Origin: Rotaria macrura
Lineage: Eukaryota; Rotifera; Eurotatoria; Philodinida; Philodinidae
Length of the DNA: 64,000 nucleotides
Reading direction: 5' to 3'
Assembly: GCA_900239685.1 (NCBI GenBank)
Contig: OENT01000050.1
Span: forward strand, 186,001 to 250,000
Shown: positions 1 through 12,538 of the stretch, one piece after another
How positions within the stretch are numbered: the stretch's first letter is position 1
How the letters are laid out: every line of letters begins with the position of its first letter
Program-made: the position numbers and the translations under genes
Notes under the pieces: generated by a model
Database searches by the model: none
What the model was told of the DNA's origin: nothing
Seen by the model: only the letters and a program-made list of their open reading frames with translations

Positions 1-1360
1 CATGAATATTCTTATATTTTCTTTTTGCAAAACGTTCATAGTTTTTAATGATGTTCACGTATAAGAATTAAAGTCATTAACTTCAAACAAAATCTATTTA
101 TATTCAACTAATATATCTCCTGTCATCGAAATCTCACTGATATTAACTTAATCATTTTATACAAATCCACGTGTAAAACTATATTTAAATTTATCTATAT
201 TGATATATTGTAAAATTTTCTGATGAAACATATTATATATAACTTTGATGTTTGGAAAAAAAATTAATACTGGTGAAGGATTTATATAATACAGATTAGA
301 ATAATGATTATTCATCTAGAATTATTTCGACTACATATCTATACTCTTGCTGTAAAATCCGATGAGTCTACATAGTAGATGTTATTCGTTGATGTGACAA
401 AGTCAACAAGAAACATGAACAGATTACGTTTTCTTCTTAACTTTATTTTTCATTCATATCATGGAATAAAAAAGATTTAAGACGATGCTTCTAATTTTCT
501 ATCGTATGGAAAACAAGTACAATCCATAGAACCATGTGAGTGAAGTCGACCGTCATACCATACTCGAAAAAAAAACATAGTACTGACAAGTAGGGAAAGG
601 CTGATACTTTCCTGTAATGTTAAAAATGAGATTATGTGACCTTTTTTTCAATAGAAGCCACGGGATGGTTGAATCAAAATCAAAAGAATAGTATAGAGCA
701 GATGATCTATAAGAATATGTCAACAATTTGATGATGCTTGATATTAATTGATTAGAGCTTCGTGTCACAATGTAAACGGTGGCTCCTCCCACCCCCCCCC
801 TACGTTTAAGATCAATATTTATACGGATTTCAAAACATCCAACTAGAGGTCAGCAGAAAATATTCTCAAGTTCATTCATCTCTGTTAATACTATTTCCAT
901 GATAATCAAGAGAAAACATGAAACTAGTCAAAGCACAACAGAAATATATCACTTCCACATTGATTATCATTTAAGTTAATACGAAGTTTTCAATTCAATG
1001 CAATGTTTCACAAAAAAAGATCGTACAGTACGGGATTATTGAGACCGAACTATTTTTAATAGTGTCGCAATAGGGTAGCATCAGTACTATTAAGTATACC
1101 AATTTGTATACATCCATCACAATAAAAATATATCTTATCATAGATCTAATGTTGATTGACATACATCACCAAACATTTCAAATGACTAACAGAAATCTTA
1201 TAATACATTTGATGTCGATTGATTCAATCTGCATTGAATTCTACGAATCTATATTCATGCTCTTCGACGCATATTCATTATAGATTAGTATCTAATCTCT
1301 CATTATTCAATTAAATAGTCTATTTGTACAATAATAACTCATATTCACCGTACAGCAATA
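1..1360. other. Intergenic, no gene seen
   Basis: AT-rich sequence with frequent stops in all frames. The only unusual point is a short run of cytosines near 786-800 in otherwise C-poor DNA. No splice-consistent coding exon was found. The last part is the upstream region of the secreted peptide gene. Confidence 0.6.
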
Positions 1361-1368
1361 TATAAATA
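1361..1368 (+). promoter_or_regulatory. TATA box of the secreted peptide gene
   Basis: A TATAAATA sequence lies about 57 bp upstream of the ATG at 1418. This leaves room for a start site about 30 bp downstream and a short 5' leader. It fits a strongly expressed small secreted product. No mapped transcript supports it here. Confidence 0.5.
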
Positions 1369-1417
1369 CTCGTCAGCTCTATTTTTCTTCGCATTATTAT
1401 CTCTACCAAATACAATT

Positions 1418-1708
1418 ATGCAACTAGTACGTCTATTAATTATTTTATCGGTTCTTGGCAGTCTTACAATATATGTCCAATCGGATCCTATACAAATGAA
1501 CATGAAAACTAATGATCTTGAATTTAACGATGACGACCATTTAGTATCGAAACGAGATCGGTTTTATGGTCAACATGAACATGGAAATCATGCACAACAA
1601 ACACAACGATGTGTCCGATGCAAATTTAACATTTTTTCTTGTTGTTTACCAGATATTTGTATTAAAAAGCATTTTCGACCTGATAAATGTCTTCGTATCA
1701 AAAGTTAA
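1418..1708 (+). CDS. Small secreted cysteine-rich peptide precursor
   Basis: A single-exon, 96-residue precursor. Residues 1-22 form a hydrophobic signal peptide (likely cut after VQS). An acidic spacer follows, with a dibasic KR at 45-46 that suits prohormone-convertase cleavage. The C-terminal part carries six cysteines (65, 68, 75, 76, 81, 91) in the order C-x2-C-x6-CC-x4-C-x9-C. This C-C-CC-C-C spacing matches the inhibitor-cystine-knot framework, which is shared by hormones, defence peptides and ion-channel ligands. I recognise no specific family, so function is open; the architecture is inferred from spacing only. A TATA box lies upstream and overlapping AATAAA signals downstream, which supports a real, complete gene. 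It faces the 3' end of the CFAP47-like gene. Confidence 0.75.
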   Translation: MQLVRLLIILSVLGSLTIYVQSDPIQMNMKTNDLEFNDDDHLVSKRDRFYGQHEHGNHAQQTQRCVRCKFNIFSCCLPDICIKKHFRPDKCLRIKS

Positions 1709-1748
1709 CTAATAATGTTATGTTTATGTTTTTTACTCACAAACAGAA

Positions 1749-1759
1749 AATAAAATAAA
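1749..1759 (+). terminator. Polyadenylation signals of the peptide gene
   Basis: Two overlapping AATAAA hexamers (1749-1754 and 1754-1759) lie about 40 bp after the stop codon at 1706-1708, a usual distance for an animal poly(A) signal. Confidence 0.5.
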
Positions 1760-1815
1760 TACTAATCCTGCTGTACTTAATTAATGCAATTGCAAGAAAA
1801 AATATATAAATATTT

Positions 1816-4800
1816 CTAATTAGAAAAAACCTTTTCTCGGTTCTGTTCAAGTATAAATTGTTGAGTATGTCATTAATAAGAAAAGAGAATCTTTATGTGT
1901 TTTCTTACTTTGTTTTCAATATGAAATGGTTTTGTTGCTTTCATCAATATTGGTACACCACCAAAATTAAACTCTTGTTCCAGAATATTTAAATTGGGTT
2001 CAACAACTTCACCTGTCATTCGAATTTCCTGTTCATGTTGCCCAAGTACTTTTAGGCCAAATTTAATATCGAATTTGATTAATTCTATGGGCGTAACTTC
2101 AATAGATATATTTGTTTGTAAACCAGCTGAAACAAGACCGTTGGCTGGACTTATAACAACACCTGAACATGGATTCGAATCAGAAATCTTAAGACAAGAC
2201 AAGTCAAAACATGATTTATCTTCTGATAGAAATAAATGAAAATGATTGATATACTTGAAAGAAAAGATGATTCGTTCCTTCATTAACGATCGTAAACGAC
2301 TTTTTCGATGTCATATTGATTGGTATTGAACCGAAATTGACGCGCTTTTCGGGTATTTTAAATTTTGCTTTACCAACTTGAGCCACACATTGAAGTGTCA
2401 GTGTTGTTTCGCTAGTTGATGTCATTGAATTACTATTGTTTACTAGTTTTCGTGAATCATTTGTTGAAAATACATGTAAAGTAAAAAAATTCTCTAATGG
2501 TGCTTGCGTACTACCATACCAAACAACTTCGCTATCAATAGTTTGATATGGTTCGATGATGCCTAAAGGAAAAATTTTTTAGAATTAGTTTTCTTTTGTT
2601 TGTCGATTTAATTAAGTAAAATCTAACAACCTGTTGCTGGACGAATAGAGAATGCTGTTCCTTTAGGACCAATAATTGGTATCCAACGAAATTCAGCTGG
2701 TGCATTCAATGGATTATACAAATGAACAACTTTTCGAAATGAATCTTCAGCCAAAAGATGTGGTAATGAACGTATAAGCAGGCGTCCAGTTGATAATTGT
2801 ACAGTTGGTACACGAACATCAGCAATAATTTTAACGTAATGTCGATAGAAATTATTAATTATATACGAAAGTGAACGTTGATAGAGACCGATTTGTGTCG
2901 GTTCAAATGTTATAGGAAATTGTACATGTGATTTTCCTGGTATAACTTGACATAAGGGTGATGTCATTTTCAGTGCAGCTGAATCAACCTGAATGAATAA
3001 AACATGTGTGTAAGGAAAACAATTTTTCGAAAGAGAACAATTATCCATACATCGATTTGAACGAGTATAAATTGATCAAGATTATTGAGAACAGATAGAA
3101 ATTTCGTTACAGGTGCATTAACACAAACTTCACCAAAATTTAATTCCGGTGGTCCTATACGACAAAAGATGAAAAAGAAGCAAGAGAATTTTTATTGAAA
3201 TGAATGAAAAACAAACCTACCAACAACAATTTTGAATAGTTGACTTGGTGGTAAAAGTATAGCGCAATCGTTTTTTTCTTTTTGCGTCGTTGGCATAGAG
3301 TTTAGACCTTCTTTAATAGGTTTACATAGTAATGTTTGCTCTTGTTCTGCTAATTCAGATGTTGTTGGTAGACGATATTTCCAATTAGGATATGATGGAA
3401 CTTGAATATGGAAAAAATTGAAAGTATTTTTATGAATTACATTTTATTTCTCGATGTTGATGTCATTTCTGACAGAGAGAGAGAAGAAAAGAAGATATAA
3501 AGACTTTTTAATACATGTGTAGCTTGTTGCTTTTTTTTCATTTATTCTTTCTACATTTCACTTTCCATTTACTTTTTCTTGTGTTCTTTCTTTCACATTT
3601 CTTCTTGCCTGTTAAAAAAAAGACTACTTGTATTCAGAAACTAGAGAATGCTGTTGCTTTCAATGATTCTTTCATGCTTACTTACGTCTATGATAAAAAA
3701 AAAACTAACGTTGAAAAATATCATCACACTATGACGATAGATGTTTTTAACACATGAATTTTATAGAAATGCCCATGATTTTATAATGAATCCAAATGTG
3801 AGCTCGTCCTTTTTGAAGAATTTTTTTCTTTTGCTTTGTTTTTTAAAAACTGATATTTCACAAGAGAAAATAATTACATAGTAGATTTTCTTACTTGTAG
3901 CTTTGTTAACATTTTTCTCTACATCCTCTAAGGCAATATGAGGTGATTCTAATCCATTGCCTGGCTTTATTCCAAGATCTGTTGAATTATCGTATTTTTT
4001 AAATTCTCTAAAGGTTTGAAAACAAAGGCACTTTATATTAATTTTTTTGATATGTTTTGTTTTGTGAATATACTTTGTTCTTTTCACTTCTGCTCTTTGA
4101 TATCTTTGTTCATCAAACAATCGATTATACATATTATTATGAATTTCAATATCTTTCCTTTCTTGATCCGTATAGGCATAGTCAGGATCCACATAGTTGT
4201 ATCGTTCTTCTTTAGTAAATGGTGTTCTGAAAAGCAAACAAAAGAAACTGGTCAACACAAACGAAGGTTTCCATTTTGAACATACACAAAACTATCATCT
4301 CGATTGTATGGACCAATACTTCGTGAGCGATCATTTGGAAATGAGACTTTATGTTTTTTATAATTATTTAAGTATGAAGTCGATGAACTTCTATTATGTA
4401 TAGTCTCATTAGCACTATTTAAAACAGCAGCACGAGGATGAAAACGTTTCAATGAATCTTGTGTTGTATTGACATTGATTCCAACTTCATTAGAAATGAT
4501 TGGTTTAAGACCTGTGAGAAAGAAATTTATAGACGATTGAAAACAATATGATAATTTTACAACAAACCCATGTTAAATTTTTCGACTGGTATTTCAGTAA
4601 TTGCTGCTGAACTACCCTTTAATATAGATTGAGTTCTATGAATAGGCTTTGATTGTGTATAAACGGGTGCATCCGGATTTACAACAGCACCAAGTACTTC
4701 ACATACAAGTGTTTTGTTAATAGTACCTACACGAAAAACAAGCGTACAAGTGGCAAAAAGAAAAGAAGAAACACAATAAAGAAATTAATTCAAACGAACC

Positions 4801-7325
4801 CATTTGATGTGGAATAAATGTAACGAGGATTTGTAGTTTTTCTCTTGGTTTTAATTTTCCACTTGCGGGCTGTATAGCAAAATTTGCTATTGATGGAAAA
4901 CGGAAATCAATCGATTTATGATCAGATTGATTATAAATATGAATGCATTGATCATTTTTTTGTCCAATATATGTTAGAGGATACTGTAATGTTTGTGGTT
5001 CAAGGGATAGTATAACTGGTAATGCTGTGCCAGCTACGGCTATTTCAAGTTTTGTTTTACTATGTTCAATATTCGATAGACCAGGACTGGCACCCAACAA
5101 TTCGAAGTACATAAAAGCGGCAACATCACGTCTTGGTGGTAAATCAAGTGTAGTAGCAAATGCTTGTTTCGGTGGATAAGCTCTAGTTAGAAAAACAAAA
5201 TAGAGAAATTAGACTATCAATGTATAAAGTGTTTGCCAGTAACGTCGCAAAAACACGTCATTAACTCGCCATGTGTTCCTCAGAATTTTCGTTTTACAAG
5301 CAGATTTATTTAAATCTAGGAATAAAGTTCATTCTTAAAAATCGCCGAAAATAGTTCTCTCATATTTTCTATCGTCCTGAAACATTCGTTCCCAATCATT
5401 CTTTTTTTTTCTTCTACATCAGATTACATATGAAATCATATAACTGTTGGACATAAGAAGTCTTTTCTTTCAATTCTAAACTATGTTCACATATGATCAT
5501 AGACGAAGTCATCAGAGCTAAACAACAGTCAATAGAAATATGAAATGACTTTTCATTTTTATTCTTACAGCACATATTGAAAAGTACTTTTCAAGTTTTT
5601 TTTTAGGACTTTGCACTGATTTGAATATTTTCGTTGAAAAATCGCGTAAAAACTTATATACCATGTGCCAAAATTCACATAATTTTAGTTCGATTATTTG
5701 TGTAGAAGTAAAAGGATGTTTTTAATAATTTATTATCTACTGTTTGAAACGACTACTAACATTCTTGAATGAATATTTCAGTACTATACATACGATAAAA
5801 ATAACTGCATAGATATGAACTTCACGAACGAAACTTATTTGATGATCTTCCTATCGATGACAAATGTAACGTGCTACAATAACTCTTTCCAAGAGCTTCA
5901 AAATCGAATCTTTTGTTACTTGAGTCTAAATTCATCCAACTTAAAGGTTGGTTCATATAATTATGTAAAAAATTGTTAATGAAACTCTTTCAAATTGAAA
6001 GCAATAGACTTTTGATGATGTTTCAAAACGAACAACTGTGATTGGCAATATTGTGAATTTCTCTTTTCAATCATAGTTACCTTGGGCTAAAACGAAAGAA
6101 TAATGGACGCTTTTCGAATGGATTTAATATGCCTTGATTTGGAAATACAGTTATTATAGAATTCAACGGATTCATAGTATATTCAATGTCGGATGTTTCA
6201 TTTTGATCTGCATCCTAGAAATAGATAGAAATGAATTTCATTAAAAAGATATGAACACTTGAATGATTTAGTTTAATCGTACTGAGGGCTTTGAATCGTC
6301 AATTAATGCTGAATAAGCAACTGATTCTGGTGAATCATTATATAGAATAGCTAATGCCGTTAGATCACAACCATAATAGCAAGAACCAAAATTCAATTTT
6401 TGTAATTCTTCATTACTCTTTGGATGAAGTAAGCATAAACGACGATTCATTATTTTGCCTATCAACCTTATTTCATGTGTTCTATGACATGCATCTAATC
6501 TAATAAAAATCAACAAAAAAACAGGTAATCTTTTTTTCTAACAATTATTTATTTAACATACGTTGCAATATCATTTACATCGTTTACCGTTGAAGTTAAC
6601 AAGGATACCTTGAAAAAAAGTTTGTTTTAATTTCGAATAGTTTTAAATAAGTTTTCATTTCATCTAGTTAATTAATATTACCTCGACTGCTACAGATGAA
6701 TTCGGTGGAACAATAGCTGAATACGGTGCGAATCCAATGGGGTGTTCACCTTTATAATCGATTCTATACGGAGTAGGTGTACTACCAGTATTTCTAACAA
6801 GAATCTGTTTATAAACAGTCTTATTATCGGCAACATTAACACCGAAATCGATTAAGTCTATGTAACATAAGAATTCTTGTTCTTTTTAATCTCGGAAACT
6901 TAGAGTGAAATCTTCATACCATCAACTGAGATCTCTGGTCGAGCTGGAAAAGCAAACAGCGGAATCTGTATTTCTTGTCCATCAATGTCAACAACAATAG
7001 TATCTCGCTGTTCTTGATTAGATTTTGCTATATATTCGATAACACCTGTCACCTCGAGACCTGGTGGTACTGGTTGATCTGGATTGTTAACAATTAATTG
7101 AAAATCCTATCATAATGATAAGAAAAAAGATTAAAATTTACTTTTAAGATAAGAAACAAATATATATATATTAACCTTGATAGCTGGTCGAAATATTTGA
7201 ATTCGTTTACTCTTATTTCCAACATTTTTAACATGAATCGTCTGTCGATAAGCATTGTTTTGTATAACATGTGGAAATTCGATGACATTAGGTTCAATTA
7301 CAATTCCTTGTTCCTTATAACGCAT
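1816..7325 (-). CDS. CFAP47: CFAP47-like axonemal protein, N-terminal half, ends inside a domain
   Basis: Seventeen exons with matching phases: 7325-7176, 7106-6920, 6857-6682, 6608-6562, 6499-6283, 6214-6081, 5182-4800, 4726-4568, 4511-4286, 4226-4074, 4007-3895, 3400-3221, 3154-3051, 2988-2631, 2562-2255, 2187-1909, 1842-1816. They give 1,066 residues. Repeated ASH/MSP-type beta domains are visible, for example the strands FTIVNEGTNHLFFQ and ISPANGLVSAG. The order of domains and phrases such as AEFRWIPIIGPKGTAFSIRP and LYNDSPE resemble animal CFAP47, a protein of motile cilia and sperm tails. CFAP47 is usually about 3,000 residues with a later CH domain; here the last exon adds only eight residues before TAG, halfway through an ASH domain. 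Most introns are 55-75 nt; two are long (898 and 494 nt). HYDIN or another ASH protein is the main alternative. Confidence 0.75.
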
Positions 7326-7894
7326 TTCTCTTTTGAAATATTTTGTTTATTGTATAGTCAAAAAAGATACAATGTTTTTTTACGTTAAGTTTCGTTGATA
7401 GGAACATCGGTCATATTCAAATCTTGATGCTAAGCAACGTCCTCTATCATTGGCGGAAAATATATGTTTAAACACAGTAATGCATTTGCGCCGAGTCAAT
7501 TGAGAAAACATCGTTACATTCTATCTCCACACGTATTCATTTGATCATGTGTTCTATTGTAGATTTACAGGCATTTAGATAAAGTTCATGCTTATTACGT
7601 GTAATGAGTTCTCATTGAACGTGTGAGTTTTATTTGTCTTTTTGATTGATTTATATCTATAGGTCAGATAATCACGTGTATTAAATCAATATGTATGCTT
7701 AAGAATCACATGGTTCCATCGATTACAGATGAGTCAGAAAGAGCATTTTACATTTGACGTTTCTATTGGAGGCACAAGATTTTTGTTGTTGTTTGAGAAA
7801 GAGACAAACGTAATTGCTCGGCATAGAAAAGAAAACTTGGTGCTTGTAGATTTCATAACATTTAACAAAACTGAAGAAGCAAAATATTTGAATC
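7326..7894. promoter_or_regulatory. Shared upstream region of CFAP47-like and BNIP3 genes
   Basis: 569 bp separate the two divergent start codons. No clear TATA box is seen for either gene. The open frame starting at 7729 inside it overlaps the BNIP3 start in another frame and is best read as 5' leader. Confidence 0.4.
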
Positions 7895-8693
7895 ATGAAC
7901 AGATCATTTCAACGATATACATCAGGTAAAGTTAACTCAACATGACATGATTTTTATATTTAAATGAAATATTTACTTTTCTTTTATTTCTCAAGATTCA
8001 TGGATTGATATTCAATCAGAAGAAAAACAAGTACTCTCACCGCCAACAATGATCAGTTCTTTTGCTGATCGAGATATGTCATCGAGTATGCTTATTAATG
8101 AGCATTTATTGTTAGAAGCACAGAAAGAATCATCACGTGTTAGTTCGAACTGTTCACGAAGTGAGACGTAAGAAAACGTTTTTCAAAAAGAATATCGATC
8201 ACATGAAAAAGACATACGGTAATTTACTGTAGTTCATCGCCCAAAAGCCCTAAAAGTCCTGTACAAACGGATCAAAATGTTGCTAATTGGATGCTATATT
8301 GGTCATCACGGGTCGAAGCTGAACCCCCAAAGTAAAAATGTCAACGATACGAAAGAAATTCAAGTTATCTTTTCCTTATTTCTTAAAAACATAATTTCCT
8401 TTTCAAGAGAATGGAAATTCGCTCATCCCATCAATCGAAGTGTACGTGATCAATTACTTTTCGAAGATGAAGAAGAAAAAGCAGCGAAAGAAGCTGAACT
8501 GGCATTGATTGAAAAAAAACGTATGCGTTACGTTATATTAAGTAATTGTGCTAGCTTTATTCTTGGCATGGGAATGTAAGTTCGATTCGTAATGATAAAA
8601 TTTCTTTTTCTTATTTTTTTTTGTTCAAGAATGTATTTATGTTTACGCCGTTATCTTCGCATGAAAACGCCTTACTTTTATGCATTAGATTAA
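7895..8693 (+). CDS. BNIP3: BNIP3/NIX-family mitophagy receptor
   Basis: Five exons (7895-7925, 7996-8167, 8233-8331, 8408-8575, 8630-8693) give 177 residues; human BNIP3 is 194. The start at 7895 is chosen because it alone gives the phase needed to enter exon 2. Features in family order: an LC3-interacting motif W13-I-D-I16 near the N-terminus (human W-V-E-L); a LLLEAQKESSR block matching human ILLDAQHESGR; a serine/proline linker; the family signature W91-SSR followed by PPKEWKFAHP (human WSSRPENIPPKEF.FKHP); an acidic/basic stretch; and a C-terminal membrane anchor at about 142-163 with a GMG motif. BNIP3 sits in the outer mitochondrial membrane and recruits autophagosomes. The human anchor histidine and last glycine of the dimer motif are not obvious here. 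The tail after the anchor is about 14 residues. Confidence 0.9.
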
Positions 8694-9300
8694 CCAAGAA
8701 ACAAAAGTTTTATTTTGTACATACCAAAAAAGAAAAGACATTTATCGAATTGACTTATAAATATATATATACGAAAGAAGGAAATACTTTTGCTTTTACT
8801 TTTTTTCAATTACAGTTTGTTTTTCTTTTATTTGCAAATAATTACAACATTTCTGTACATAAACGTATCTGTCTATCGAGTCATAACTCATCAAACATAT
8901 TTACGTATATATGAACATTCCTCATGATCCTTCCTTTCTTCCTCCTTTTTCCTTTTGGCTACTACAACAAATGTTTGTTTTTGTTTTTGTTACATTTATT
9001 GTTTTCATCAACGAGTTCATCTATGTGAGAGAATACGCAGTTTGTGAAGATTCAACGATCTTGTATTGGAAATCTATCAAAGTAGATTTAGTAGGTCGGT
9101 TTTGAAAAAGTATTATTCATATATATGTAATGTATTTCGTGTGTGTATTGATGTCTCGCTCGTTTTATTTCTTCATCATTTTTAAGAATGCATGAAAATG
9201 CTACTAACACAAGCCTAAACGTTTTGTTTCCGTGTTTTTTTATTCATTATTGATATCATAAATAAATATATATTCATGGCTGAGATAAAAATTTTTATTG
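8694..9300 (+). other. Likely BNIP3 3' UTR with AATAAA at 9261-9266
   Basis: T-rich non-coding sequence follows the stop; open frames here are low-complexity. The first good poly(A) hexamer on this strand lies at 9261-9266, about 570 bp after the stop, so a long 3' UTR is plausible but unproven. Confidence 0.35.
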
Positions 9301-12300
9301 TATTGATGTTGCTGTAACAAATTTAGAAATATTGGTCATATGCTATCGCAAGGTGATTGAAGGTCTCGTTTTTAGTCAACTGAAAATATACGTGACGTGT
9401 TACATTATAGATTTCATATCGGATACGTTGATCTGCTCGCATAATATACAGATGTTTATCAACATTGTCATGGTGTAATTTGACAGGACAGCATGAGCTA
9501 ATTATTCCATTATGAAATCCGAATATATGTGGCTTATCAAGATAGATCGTACATTAAGTTCGATTTATGCTTGCAAAGAATTAAACGTTGCAATAACACT
9601 GTATAAATGTGTTGTGATGCATCGGCCAAAGCTTTTGTCTTATACAAATTTCGAATGGTACTGGTAATGAGTTTCTCTCCTGATATAAATCATTAAAAAG
9701 AAAGATGAATCTATGTATTCTAGAAATAATTCACAGTGGCTGGTAAAGCAAATAAAATGTTTACTAATATGTCGAAGCCAGATAAGTCTCTTCAACTGAC
9801 CTTAGAAACCTACGAGGAGCTTTTCAGGGTGAAAATCAGGTTTCCAAAACATGTTTTAGCCTTGACGTGATTCACATAGTAATCGTTCTTGAAATTCTTG
9901 AAAGTTCTATTTCAAGGAAAAGATATTCTCGACAACCCTTGATGATTTCAACAAAATTTTACTGCTTCAAATGCAACAGTCGTCAAACCATTAGTAACCT
10001 ATTTTTTTGATTGAAAAACATTTCAAATAAATGTTTTTTTCGTCTTTATACATTCCTGTATTCGATACGTTTGACAAGTGTATGAATACGTATAAAAGAC
10101 AGTGGGTAAAAATAATGATTTCATTCTTAAAATAGGTGAGTTCAAAAATAAAGTACAGAGCTAATTCTTCAATTGTTTTTTATGACAGGGGAAAGAGAAT
10201 GGTTATTATTGTTGTCTTTCTGAGTAGTTTTATTATGTTCTAATTTTCTTCAGAACGTATTCAAGACTAAAACGTATGGAGAATACTCTCTTATGCATCA
10301 TGAATGTATACAATACTAACTATTAAAAAACTGGCTTATATTAGAATCGATTTCTTTAGATTTTAGGTCCAAATCATATTGAGTTATACATACAAGATTG
10401 ATATGCCATGTAATGTCATTTTTTAATGGTCAATTTCAAACTTCATTTCTAATTGGTTCTGAATGCGTATATTTTGCTTCGAGAAAAAACAACCAATATA
10501 ACGATTCTTTATAGAAAAATGATAGGAGACAGAAGTTAGACGACGAGGCGCATTTCAAAGACTATACAGAAAAAAAACATACATTCTTACGAAGGAATAT
10601 TTCATGGATGCTAAACGAATAAAGAATAAATCTTTCATAGATGTATAACACGAAGAAAAGAAAAATCTGATGACTACCCATGTAATAATAAGTGAAAAGA
10701 AGATCAAAAATCAGTTCATGCATATCATTTTAGTTGATGAAAAAAAACTTTTATGAGTTTATCTGAAGTACATACAAGTCCTCATATAACTTCATGTTTA
10801 ATTGCATCATTTCTATGACAGAATAATTCATCGACAGAAACAGAAACACGTAGTTCTGAGAGAGATATTCTTGAAACGAATACCTCTTTGTTGACAGCTT
10901 AGTTAACATCAAATTTTCAAACTAGAAACGATCCATATCATACCATCGTACTTTACATTGCAAGTGGCACATATTCTTTTATTCACTATTTTATTTGAGT
11001 GGACTGATTTTCACAGTAGTTGATCATATTTAATATGATATTTCTTCAATAATTTATAGATGGTGATCTAAGCTATAATTTTTCTCACTCTGTCATTTGT
11101 TCCACAACTGTGTTCATGAACAATATCGTGGGATGACCTTCGAAGAAAAAGTATATTTGAAGTCAAAATCAACAACATTCGTCCCAAAATAGCTTAGCGC
11201 ATAGCTATGTCAAACTACAAGGAAAGTCAATCAACGCAAAAAACTATATATAATAAGTAAATAACAGTTAATGTGTTATCACTGTACTTCATATTTGATG
11301 TGACGAGCGAATATGAATTTTAAGATGTTTCTTATATAACAAGAATCTAGATTGACATCTTAATTTCATTCTATTTTCCGAATGAATGAATAACTTGTCG
11401 AGACAAGAAATCACAAACAACATGACCATATTTTTAATCATATGAATTTGACAGTAAGATTTTTCGAAGGTTTACTCATCTTCTCGAGTATCCACACACA
11501 TATTTCTTTTTTTTTTGTTTTGAATAAAGTAAAATCGAAGACAGATAGTTAATGGCATTAATGACGAATATAGTCTCACTGTTTGTCCTAACTATTTCAC
11601 CAATTGAATGAAAGAAAATCGTGACATTGTTTTCTCTAGACTACAACACACATAGTCTTCATTGTCTGTTTGTTTCTAATCATACTCGCTTCAATAATTC
11701 ATTTCTATCGCAGAGTGTCCTTCATTCAACGGAATATTAAATGTGTCTAGTAAATATATAACTAGAAAGATGCGCTGAATATGAGTATCGTAAATAAATA
11801 TCACCAAAAAAATGCTTATAGTAGAGAATGCTAACTGGATAGGAATTTTATCATAAAATGTCAACTTTTTTCCTTTCGCAATGACTCGCACAAATAAAAC
11901 ACAATAACAATCAATTACTGATCTCTTTTCAATGTAGTAACCAAGAGACATCCTAAACCAATAAAATCATAGGCGTACGGATTGTCACTCATTGATCACG
12001 ACCTCCGTTTTTTAATCCAGGTTTGTGAAGTGTGACATGCATGGAAATGCTTTCAATTTTACATGATTGGATAAAAACTTTCGGAATCCTAGTCTGAAAT
12101 TAGTCCATAAGCAATGAAGGATCATTATAGAAATGTGTCACTACATAAAAACAAGCAGAAACGTGCTTTTCATCGAAGACGTGACCTTCAATAAATTAAT
12201 TATTGCTGTTGAATGAATCGATTTAAACGACAACTAAGATAATAATTGTAATCAACATCACGAGTTCGATATTTGTGTGTCTGTATGTCTTCCAGTGAAG

Positions 12301-12538
12301 ACTAAAAATTCTTCAGAAAAACTAGAAAACGTAACCGTATTATTGTTCATAATTGACTTCTTATCTTAATGAATACTTTTTTTCGATTGCATATCATAGT
12401 AGAAAAGTATCTTTAAAAACTTTTTCATACTTTCTACAAGAGTTTGCATACAAACGAACGATGAGGAATACCAGAAAAATCAGTTTATGATTACAAGCCG
12501 ACATGATTCTGAAGTACGGAAACAAAGCTTTTTTTTTC
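9301..12538. other. Intergenic, no gene seen
   Basis: About 3.2 kb of AT-rich sequence without splice-consistent exons on either strand. The longest open frame (86 codons, minus strand, 11691-11951) has no recognisable motif and no flanking splice or promoter support. Confidence 0.55.

Noticed and set aside
4016-4403. Plus-strand open frames of 68-87 codons
   Set aside because: They lie antisense to phase-consistent CFAP47 exons and show no motif of their own.
7729-7929. 66-codon + frame before BNIP3 (starts MSQKEHF)
   Set aside because: Its donor phase does not fit BNIP3 exon 2, while the ATG at 7895 in another frame fits exactly and gives a BNIP3-like N-terminus.
11691-11951. 86-codon minus-strand frame with hydrophobic stretch
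   Set aside because: Isolated, with no splice, promoter or family support; AT-rich sequence easily gives hydrophobic translations.
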